Shown here in pieces: positions 26,202 to 34,500 of a DNA stretch of 64,000 nt. Below the pieces are notes generated by a model. That model was not told where the DNA came from. It saw only the letters and a program-made list of their open reading frames with translations, and made no database searches. Numbering within the stretch: position 1 is the first letter of the stretch; every line of letters starts with the position of its first letter. The DNA is from Phycisphaerae bacterium (lineage in GTDB: Bacteria > Planctomycetota > Phycisphaerae > Phycisphaerales > UBA1924), in the NCBI GenBank assembly GCA_030432255.1, contig JAUIHS010000012.1:1-64000 (forward strand), read 5' to 3'. The translations under genes were made by a program, and so were the position numbers.

Positions 26202-26701
26202 GGGATCGAGGCTCCATCCTCCTCGAGACGGTCGTCGCTCTCGCGATCTTTGCGACGGTGGGTCTCCTCGTCCTGTCATCTGTTCGCGAGGGCCTGGGCC
26301 GGCTCGAGCAGTCATGGCGCATGCAGCAGGCGGTGGACCTGGCGCGGTCTTCGCTGGCAAGACTCGAAGGCGGTCTGACCACGATCGAGGAACTCGACGG
26401 ACCGGTGCAGCTCTGGGATGGTGACATTTCGAGTGACACCATCGCCGGTGAGCCGGAGGTTGATCCGCGCTGGATGCTTGACGTCGAAGTCGAACCTGCC
26501 GAGTTCTCGACATTGACTCGCGTCACCATTCATGTGCATGACGGGTCAGTCCAGGACGCCACCCTCGAGGATGAGTCGCCGGCGGCCATCTACTCACTGA
26601 CACAACTGGTTCGCCTCGGCGAGAACGCAGCACCGGATACGCTCCCGGAGAACGATCTCATGGAAGAGATCAGGCGCAGCGCGCAGGGGGGTGGGTTCTG
26701 A
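26198..26701 (+). CDS. gspI: GspI-like minor pseudopilin
   Basis: A 167-residue pseudopilin. DRGSILLETVVALAIFATVG is the prepilin leader and start of the hydrophobic helix, with Glu at the position required for assembly; the cleaved residue would be Ser rather than the more common Phe or Met. The helix is followed by AVDLARSSLARLEGG, which resembles the GspI pattern of small residues after the helix. The assignment to I rather than V is by gene order and length. It overlaps gspH (ATGA) and ends just before or within the start of the next gene. Confidence 0.75.
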   Translation: MRDRGSILLETVVALAIFATVGLLVLSSVREGLGRLEQSWRMQQAVDLARSSLARLEGGLTTIEELDGPVQLWDGDISSDTIAGEPEVDPRWMLDVEVEPAEFSTLTRVTIHVHDGSVQDATLEDESPAAIYSLTQLVRLGENAAPDTLPENDLMEEIRRSAQGGGF

Positions 26702-27390
26702 CGCATCGACAGGGGATGACATTGATCGAGGTCCTCGTTGCGCTGGGCATCATGGTTGTCCTGGGGGCGGGGATGTTCTCGTTCCTGCACGACCTTCGTG
26801 TCCGTCACCAGCGCCTCTCGGAGACCAGCGCCGCACAGCGGGCCGCGGCGGCCCTCATTGACGGGCTGGAGCGTGACCTTGCGACCGCAACGGTTGTTTC
26901 GGGGAATCAGCCCGGTATTGTCGGGGCGCCGGAGTCCGTTCAGATTCGCAGCCGCGGCGTCGCACTCTCTCTCGAATCATCGAGTGGCGATGACCGGATC
27001 GCATCGGCGTACACCTTCGATGCCGGGGCGAAGGCGTTGAGCGTCTCGCGGTCCGGCCACGATCAGGCCGCCGTCTCTGAAGTCATCGCGGAGGGCACTG
27101 TGCATCGAGTGTCCTTCCGGTATCACAACGGCTCGCAGTGGCTGTCGCGCTTCAACAGTGAGGAGTCCAACGAAATGCCCGTCGCCGTGGAAGTGGCGGT
27201 CTGGCTTCATGAGCCGATCGTGATCGGCGGCAGCCCCGAAGGACTTGATGAACCGTTGATGGAAGAGGGATTCGCGGCGTTCCCGGAGGCTCGGCTCACT
27301 GAAGATCCGGCGGATGTCGACTGGGGACAACCGGATCGTGTTCGCGTCATTGCGATTCCGCGGCTGGGCAGCGGGGGAGGGCGTCTGTGA
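26698..27390 (+). CDS. gspJ: GspJ-like minor pseudopilin, probable CTG start
   Basis: A pseudopilin whose mature start MTLIEVLVALGIMVVLG is clear. An ATG at 26716 lies exactly at the predicted mature N-terminus and would leave no leader. Reading upstream in frame gives THRQG before that Met, a perfect prepilin peptidase site, but no in-frame ATG, GTG or TTG. A CTG at 26698, overlapping the gspI stop by 2 nt and preceded by a G-run, would supply the leader. I therefore place the start there. After the helix come SAAQRAAAALIDGLERDLAT and a beta-rich domain with RVSFRYHNGSQWLSRFN, typical of GspJ, which sits near the pseudopilus tip. Confidence 0.78.
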   Translation: MTHRQGMTLIEVLVALGIMVVLGAGMFSFLHDLRVRHQRLSETSAAQRAAAALIDGLERDLATATVVSGNQPGIVGAPESVQIRSRGVALSLESSSGDDRIASAYTFDAGAKALSVSRSGHDQAAVSEVIAEGTVHRVSFRYHNGSQWLSRFNSEESNEMPVAVEVAVWLHEPIVIGGSPEGLDEPLMEEGFAAFPEARLTEDPADVDWGQPDRVRVIAIPRLGSGGGRL

Positions 27391-28958
27391 ACAGGCGCGG
27401 CACCATCCTGCTCGCAGTCCTGATCATCACCGTACTGGGTGCGCTGACTGGTTCCACCATGCTGTATCTCGCCCGCGCGGAGCGTGCCGGACTCTCGGTC
27501 TCGATAGATGGTGTGCAATCACGGGCGCTCGCGTGGTCGGCAATCCAGGTGGTCGCATCGGAACTGGTCGAGCAGCGTGACCGCCTGCTGTCCGGCGAAG
27601 AGCCGGAACTCGAGACCTCGTGGACGCTCTGGGATGATGGCAACAACCGCGGAATTGCCAGGATCATCCCACGCGGCGAACTCAGCTATCTCCCCGAGAG
27701 CGGCAAACTCGACATCAATCACGCCGACGAGGAGATGCTCGCGGCACTCGAACTGCTGGGTCCCGACGCCGCGCGAGAGATCGTCACGCGAAGGGAGTCG
27801 GAACCCTTCATGAGCATCGAAGAACTGATGAGCCTCGACTCGATATCCGAATCCATGCTGTTCGGAGAACCAGAGGACAATGAGGGCGGCGGCTTGCCGG
27901 CTCCACTGACGCTGCTGGATCTCCTGACCGTCTTCAGCTTCGAACCCAACGTACAGGCAGGCATTGGTGATGACGGCACACAGCATCGCGGCGAGCGAAG
28001 AATCAACCTCAATCAGCCTTGGTCGGACGAACTGCACCGTCCGCTGGAACGTCGTTACGGGCGGGAGGTGGCTGACCTGGTACAGGGCTTGATGAAGGAC
28101 GGCACACGCTTCGATGACGATCGCTCGATCATCCGGATTCTCAATCGATTCCGCGTCGAACCGTCCGAGTGGTCTGAGACTCTGGACGTACTGACAACCG
28201 AAGCGAGGCCCTACAGAAATGGCCGCATCGACGTGAACACAGCGCCCCTCGAAGTTCTGGCGCTCCTGCCGCATATCACGGAGAGCATCGCCGACTCAAT
28301 CGTAGAGACACGTCCGCTTCTCTCCGATGAAGAGCGCATGTCGCCCTCCTGGATTGCAGCGTACGAGTTGGTCAGCCCACGGGAATTCGAAGACATCATT
28401 GATCACATCACCTTCCGGACCCTGCAATGGAGATTCCGAGTCGAAGCGGGTATTGAGCGCCAGGATGCCGATGAAATCGGCCTTTCCCGCACTGGTGACC
28501 TTGATGAAGTCGAACTGGAGGATGCGGTCACCTTCGATGTTGTGATCGACCTGGCCTCACCTCGGCCACGAATCGCCTACCTGCGTGATGTCACGCACCT
28601 CGGACTGTCCGAGACGCTTCGGAGTCTGGCGACTGATGATCGCGACACCGAACGGGGCGCGGGGGATGCCATCGATGACATCCTGATCACCGACCGAGCC
28701 GTCGACGCCGATGCTGACCGAGCTGAGTTCATGTCACAGGCATGGAGCCGGGATGACTGGTCGCGAGACGAGTTCTCGCGCGAGTCATGGGGTCGCGAAG
28801 AGTGGGGGAGAGAAGAATGGTCATTGGAAGAGGAACGCAGTCCGACGACTGCTCAGCGACGCCGCGAGGTCATTGAAGACTCGGATGCCGATACGCGCAT
28901 CGGGCGCTGGACCAATGGGCGGCAGGCCCAGGACCTGACCAGTGGGGGTGACTCTTGA
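27387..28958 (+). CDS. gspK: GspK-like pseudopilin with acidic, tryptophan-bearing tail
   Basis: A 523-residue protein starting at GTG 27387 in 4-nt overlap with gspJ. The leader MNRRGTILLAVLIITVLGAL followed by RALAWSAIQVVASELVEQRD, and the later SYLPESGKLDINHADEEMLA and DVNTAPLEVLALLPHIT, are the GspK pattern: a pilin helix plus SAM-like helix-hairpin-helix segments. GspK caps the pseudopilus tip and as usual lacks Glu5. After about residue 450 the sequence changes to repeats of the type SRDDWSRDEFSRESWGREEW, an acidic tail absent from typical GspK (about 330 residues). The family core is confident; the tail's role is unknown. Confidence 0.87.
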   Translation: MNRRGTILLAVLIITVLGALTGSTMLYLARAERAGLSVSIDGVQSRALAWSAIQVVASELVEQRDRLLSGEEPELETSWTLWDDGNNRGIARIIPRGELSYLPESGKLDINHADEEMLAALELLGPDAAREIVTRRESEPFMSIEELMSLDSISESMLFGEPEDNEGGGLPAPLTLLDLLTVFSFEPNVQAGIGDDGTQHRGERRINLNQPWSDELHRPLERRYGREVADLVQGLMKDGTRFDDDRSIIRILNRFRVEPSEWSETLDVLTTEARPYRNGRIDVNTAPLEVLALLPHITESIADSIVETRPLLSDEERMSPSWIAAYELVSPREFEDIIDHITFRTLQWRFRVEAGIERQDADEIGLSRTGDLDEVELEDAVTFDVVIDLASPRPRIAYLRDVTHLGLSETLRSLATDDRDTERGAGDAIDDILITDRAVDADADRAEFMSQAWSRDDWSRDEFSRESWGREEWGREEWSLEEERSPTTAQRRREVIEDSDADTRIGRWTNGRQAQDLTSGGDS

Positions 28959-30520
28959 GTGACGTCCTGATCGTCAGCCTGACGGATGCGCACGCGTCAC
29001 TCCTGCTCGCGACAGGAACGCGCAAGGGGATGCGGGTCCTCAAGGCTCGTGTCGTTGATCTCCCGGAATCGGAGCGCAGCGCCGAACCGGAGGATGTCGG
29101 CCGCTGGCTTCGTAAGGTCGCCGACGAAGCAGGGATCAAGGCTACCGCCGTGGTCTTCGGGGAGAGTCGCCAAGGGTCAGTGTCGAAAGTCCTCACGTTC
29201 GATGGTGTCGAAGACCTGAAGTCCGATCTCCCGGGCATGGTCCGCCTGCAGATGATCAGGCAGGTGAGTTTCCCTGCGGAAGAAGCAGTCATCGACTACG
29301 TCGTACACGACCAGGAGCAGGACCGGGTCGAGGTTCGCGCGGCGGCGATCACGCAGGCGCGGGTGGACTGGTATCGATCGATTGCACGAGGTGCAGGCTG
29401 GAAACTCAGGCGCATCAGTCTGCGCACCAGCGGTATCGGAGCCCTTGTCCGACTCGAGAATCGGCCCGGCGATCATGCATCCCTGTACCTGGCGCCTGGC
29501 TGCGCTGAGTGCGAGATGCTCGTGATCAACAGCGGCCGCACAGTCTTCTCTCGCAGTGTCATTCTGCCCCGCGGTGAGAATGGTGCCGAGACATCCAGCG
29601 ATGACGCCATCCGACGACTGACCACAGAAGCCCGTCGCACATGGATGAGCTACCGCGTCGCCGCCGATACCACGACAGTTGAAAGTCTCGTGGTCATCGG
29701 CGACGGAGGCGATCTCGCTGCGTCATGCGGCCAGGACCTTGCCCTTCCCGTTCGCACGCTCGACCCGGCTCAGTTGGAATCGGTCGCTTGGGACTGCGAG
29801 TTGGACGATCCCGCGGAGCAACTCATCCTCGCCGGACTTGCCGCCGAGGACCTTGAGGGCGCTCCGGTCATCGACTTTGCCCACCCGAGGAGGGCCCCGG
29901 ATCGACGCGCCGCGATGCGACAGCGCATTCTCGTCGGGATCCTGATCTTCATCGCGATTGTCGGCACGGGATTTACCTGGCAGGCCAAGCAACTGGGGTC
30001 GCATCGGGCCGAGCGAGACCTGCTTCGAGATCGGCGGAACGAATTGCGGAACGAGAAGCAGGAAGTCCTCCGAGGCGAAGTTCTTGCGGAGCACGTTCGA
30101 CGCTGGACCGAGGGAGAGACGGACTGGCTCGCGCACATGCAGGTCATCACCGACATGATGCCCGCGTCCGACTACGTGGTCCTCGATGGACTGACCGGGA
30201 CGTCTGACGCGGCCGTCGATTACCGGGGCAGAAGCCGTGCCGAGTACGACGCGAAGCATTGGGAATCCCTGTTGCTGGTCCGCTTCCGGATCGAGGGCCG
30301 CGGCGTCGATCGCGATATCACGAACGCCATCCGTGAGGCGTTGGTCAATGACCGGAGATACCGTGCCGACACACTTGGTGACGACACGGCGGCCCGCCGA
30401 AGCGATCGCTACGGAGAGGCATTCGGCCTGTCTCTCACGACACAACTCGCATCTCCGGTGACAAGCGAGACCAGCGCGACTCCCGTGGCCATATCCGATG
30501 GTCAGGGAGGACAGCCATGA
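28955..30520 (+). CDS. gspL: GspL-like protein (PilM-like actin fold plus PilN-like membrane region)
   Basis: A 521-residue protein starting at TTG 28955 in 4-nt overlap with gspK. The N-terminal 310 residues resemble the actin-like cytoplasmic domain of GspL/PilM (GDHASLYLAPGCAECEMLVI, then NSGRTVFSRSVILPRG). One membrane segment (about 329-347, ILVGILIFIAIVGTGFTWQA) is followed by a coiled-coil and a ferredoxin-like periplasmic domain as in PilN or GspL. GspL links the ATPase to the inner-membrane platform. The length is above the usual 400. It overlaps the next gene by 4 nt (ATGA). Confidence 0.82.
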   Translation: MSDVLIVSLTDAHASLLLATGTRKGMRVLKARVVDLPESERSAEPEDVGRWLRKVADEAGIKATAVVFGESRQGSVSKVLTFDGVEDLKSDLPGMVRLQMIRQVSFPAEEAVIDYVVHDQEQDRVEVRAAAITQARVDWYRSIARGAGWKLRRISLRTSGIGALVRLENRPGDHASLYLAPGCAECEMLVINSGRTVFSRSVILPRGENGAETSSDDAIRRLTTEARRTWMSYRVAADTTTVESLVVIGDGGDLAASCGQDLALPVRTLDPAQLESVAWDCELDDPAEQLILAGLAAEDLEGAPVIDFAHPRRAPDRRAAMRQRILVGILIFIAIVGTGFTWQAKQLGSHRAERDLLRDRRNELRNEKQEVLRGEVLAEHVRRWTEGETDWLAHMQVITDMMPASDYVVLDGLTGTSDAAVDYRGRSRAEYDAKHWESLLLVRFRIEGRGVDRDITNAIREALVNDRRYRADTLGDDTAARRSDRYGEAFGLSLTTQLASPVTSETSATPVAISDGQGGQP

Positions 30521-31488
30521 GTTCCCGCCTCCTGTATCCCGTGCTCGGCCTGATCCTCCTCGGTGTCACCGGCTGGACCTACAAGACCGGCATCCTCGAT
30601 GAAGAACGCGCCGTGCAGTCCGAGATGGTCGCATTGCAACGGGAGATTTCCTCGCTTGAGGAGTACAACCGGAAGCGGGTGCCTCTCACCGAGGAACTCA
30701 GGCAGTTCGAAGTGCGCACACTCGGCTCGACTTCCGAAGAAGTCGAACACGCGCTTCGCGTGCTGCTCCACGAGATCGGTACCGCGAACAGACTGAGCGA
30801 CCTCTCCGTTGATTCACACTCACGCAACCCCGTCCAGAATCCCGCGACCAGGAGAAGCCGCGCGATCATTCGCGACAAGTCAGAACGAGAGCGGCCGGAC
30901 TTCGTGCCCGTCGAGGGTTCCTTGAACGGGAGTGGCAGCCTCGCTCAGGTCACGGCCGCAGTCGCACAGTTGCAGTCGCAGGAATGGATGCATCGCATCA
31001 GTGACCTCCGACTGACGCCCCGGGACGGTGGACGTCGGATTGACCTGCGCGTGACGCTCAGCACGATTTACTTTCCGGGCGCAGCGAGAGCCGCGGCAGA
31101 CCACTCGGCGACTTCCACGGATTCCGAGGCACGTGCCCGGGCCGAGTTGATCGCCGCTCGCGCGCTCTTTTCGCCGGTGCAGCCGACCCCTGAGAAACCG
31201 GTGGAGGTTGTGAAGCCGACACCAACCCCTCCCCCAGTGAAGCCAGCCCCATTACCCTATGGGAAGTGGAGAATCACCGGTTTTGGGCGGGGTGGCCAGG
31301 GCCCGATCCTGTATCTCGTCGGGCCGAAGCAGGCGACTCAGACCCTTGGAGTCGGCGAAGAGGTACTGAATATGGTGTTTCGGGGTCTGGAAGGCCCATT
31401 TGTAGTGTTGGAGTTGGGCGGGAAGCAGTACTATTTCGGAGAGGGCGACACGCTGGACCGGCGTGACGAGGCTCGGCGATCGGATTGA
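30517..31488 (+). CDS. GspM/PilO-like protein with C-terminal GspC/PilP-like domain
   Basis: A 323-residue inner-membrane protein. A single membrane helix (residues about 5-21) and a coiled-coil (EMVALQREISSLEEYNRKRV) lead into a PilO/GspM-like ferredoxin fold. Next comes a proline-rich linker (PTPEKPVEVVKPTPTPPPVK), then a 70-residue beta-rich domain (KWRITGFGRGGQGPILYLVG to the end). This last domain resembles the homology region of GspC or the PilP domain, which binds the secretin N0 domain. No separate gspC is present, so this fusion may connect the inner-membrane platform to the giant secretin encoded next. The GspM part is fairly sure; the GspC/PilP part is an inference from pattern and position. 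Confidence 0.72.
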   Translation: MSSRLLYPVLGLILLGVTGWTYKTGILDEERAVQSEMVALQREISSLEEYNRKRVPLTEELRQFEVRTLGSTSEEVEHALRVLLHEIGTANRLSDLSVDSHSRNPVQNPATRRSRAIIRDKSERERPDFVPVEGSLNGSGSLAQVTAAVAQLQSQEWMHRISDLRLTPRDGGRRIDLRVTLSTIYFPGAARAAADHSATSTDSEARARAELIAARALFSPVQPTPEKPVEVVKPTPTPPPVKPAPLPYGKWRITGFGRGGQGPILYLVGPKQATQTLGVGEEVLNMVFRGLEGPFVVLELGGKQYYFGEGDTLDRRDEARRSD

Positions 31489-31537
31489 TGGAGTACGTCC
31501 CGCGCGATGTAGGGCGGGTCAGACAGGGAGGTTCAGG

Positions 31538-34500
31538 ATGCCGTTGACCCGAATGGGTGCACTCACAGTCCTCGCCGGGACGTTGCTCGGGATGGTTGAC
31601 GTCCCCGCCGCGCTCGGACAGGCCGGACCGGAGGATGGCGCGGCGACCCCCGCGGCCTCTCCTGGCACCAATGAAATCCGATTCACCTTCAAGGACGCTC
31701 CGCTCGACCAGGTCCTCGACTTCTTCAACCGCGAGACGGGCTTGCCGGTCATACGAAAGACGGAAGCGAAGGGCGCACCCATCACCTTCATCTCGCCGTC
31801 GTCCTATGACCTTGATGAAGCGCTGCGCATTCTGAACATCATCCTGCAGACGCAGGGGATCCATCTCTATCGCGACACTGAGTTCCTCTACCTCGAGAAG
31901 CTTGATCGCATGATCGCGGCGCCGGTGCCGACGTTCCCGGAGGGGCAGGTCCCTGACGGTCTTACTGGTGACCAGGTCATCAGCGTCGTGATCCCATTGA
32001 ACAATGCCACATCCAAGGCGATCGAGGAGCAACTCAAACCACTGATCTCGTCCTTCGGGGCGCTGGTGGCATTGCCCCAGCAGAACGCAGTGATCCTGAC
32101 GGAGACCGCGGCACAGTGCAGGCGCGTGCGCTCGATCATCGACATGCTCGACTCGAAACCGGTCTACGAGGATGCGGTGCGCGTGTTCCCACTCGCGAAC
32201 ATCAACGCCGCCGATGCCATGGCGAGCCTCAAGGTTCTGGTTGCCGAGAAGCAGAAGACGGTTGTCATTGACGGCCAGGGGAATCGGCGGGTCATCGAGG
32301 AAGACAACATCACCGGTGTCAGGCTCGAGGCCAATGCGCAGACCAACTCGATCATCGCGGTCGGCCCGGCAGGGCGCCTCCAGACAATTGAGCAACTCCT
32401 GGATTTGCTCGACGTCTCCGGGGCAGGCAGCGGCACCGGCCGGGAAATGGCCACGTTCGCGCTGAACACCATCAGCGCCGAAGAGGCCCGATCTCACGTT
32501 GAGCGACTCTTCGGCAGCATGCCCGAAGATCGTCGGCCCACGCTCGTTCCCTTGTCGGCCGTCGGCAAACTCACCATCGTCGGCAGCATCGGCTCGATCA
32601 CGCAGGCCGGAGCGCTGCTCAGCGAACTCGATGGTGCCACGACCGATGACGGCCCGCTGGGCCGCGTGGAGCGTCGCGGCACGGTCATGGCCCTTGAGCA
32701 CGTCACGGCTCGGGAAGCCATGCAGGTTCTGGAACGCCTGCTCTCACAACGCCAGCAGCGGACGCTCTCAATTGCTCCAGCCCCGGACCAGCGCGGGCTC
32801 ATCGTGGTCGGGCCATCCGGTGATGTGGATGCGGTGAGTGAATTGCTCACAGCCGTGGATCGCCAACCGGACGTCGTACGGGATGTGCGGATCATTCGCC
32901 TGAGTGAGTCCATTGGCGAAGACCTGCTGGCGCGCGCCCAGGAGTTGTACGCAGCGACGGGACTGGCCGAGCGTGAACCGGTGACCGTCACCGTTGAAGA
33001 GGGGGGGCAGACGGCTGTCCTCGTCGGCGGCAAGTCGGCCATCGAGCGCTTCGTCGGGATCATGCAGTCCGCGGAGCAGACGTTCACGATCGCACAGGAA
33101 ACGCGGACTCACGAACTGTCTCATGTAGCTCCGTCGGCAATGGTGCAGCGACTCGATGCGCTGTCGCGCCCATTGTTGACCCCCGCTGACGGCACAACGT
33201 TTGTCGCACCGCGCTTCGAGGCCATTGATGATCTGGGCATGCTGATCGTTCGCGCGCTCCCGGAACAGCAGGGGGTACTGGATCGGCTGATCGAGACCCT
33301 CGATACGGCATCCGGGTCGGCGCTGCAATTGCGGGTGCTCGACCTCGGTGTCGAAGACCCGGTCACGGTTGCCGACCGCACCATGGAACTCTACGCCAGC
33401 ATGGTGGAGGGGCTCCCTCCGACAGAGCAGGGCGTTGTCAGTTACGAACTGGATCGGGCCTCCGGCAAGCTCATTGTCACCGCTGATCGGATCGGCATGG
33501 ATCGGTTCACCGGTCTGTTGAGCCAGGTTCAGCAACTCACCCCGCCGGCGCGGACCACGAATCTGATCGAGATCAAGTATGCCTCGGCTGCCGATGTCGC
33601 CGGTGGCCTGCAGGAACTCCTCTCGACGACACCGCCGGTGGATCCCGCTCGCGCGGTCGACCCTCCCGACTTCAGGGTCATCGACCGGACGAACTCCATC
33701 ATCATCACTGCTGAGGACGCTCAGCACCGGCTGATCAACGACTACATCCGGCGGCTGGACGTTCTTGAACCCGCTGAAGTGCCCCCGCTCAAGCTCCTGC
33801 AGGTGCGCACCGCCGACGCCGTTCAGGTGGCCGGGATGCTGACAGCACAGTACGACCGGCGCAGCGCCGAAGAGCGGCGTGAGCAGCCCGTTGACATCCG
33901 TGCGGACGGCGCCACGAACACACTTGTTGTCTCCGCACACGAAGCCCTCTTCGATGAGATCCGGGCCTTCGTTGACGATCTCAACCAGGATCCCTCCCAG
34001 GCCGCCCGCGTCACGGAGATCTTCCCGCTCAAGGTTGCCAAGGCTGAGAATGTCGCGCGGGCAATGGATCAGCTCTACCCGATGCCGCCGATCCCGCTGG
34101 ATCGTCGCGGCAACCCGATGCCCTGGCTTCGTGAGCCGCGAGAGGTCAACGTCAGTGCCGACCCGGCCAGCAACGCGCTGATCGTCGACGCCCCGGCAGA
34201 ACGCATGGCCGCTTTCAAGGCCCTCGTTGAGAAACTCGATCGTGTTGAACTGCCTCCCACCGCCGAACTGCGGACCTACTCGATCGAGAGAGCCGATCTG
34301 GATGCCGTGAGCAGGACACTCCAGGCACTCGCGCGGCATGGCTCCCTCGGAGGCAAAGCCGAGCCTGGCAAGCCGGCGGTCCCCGTGACAGTCGAAGCCG
34401 AGCCCCGCTCCGGCACACTCATCATCGGCGGCGATGCGCGAACGCATGAACTGGTGGAGCGCATCCTCGTCGACCTTGGACGTGTGTCCATCGAACGCGA

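Noticed and set aside
31463..31537. A 25-residue N-terminal extension of the secretin
   Set aside because: The ATG at 31538 has AGGGAGG at the right distance and is directly followed by a signal peptide; the extension overlaps the end of the gspM-like gene and would bury the signal.
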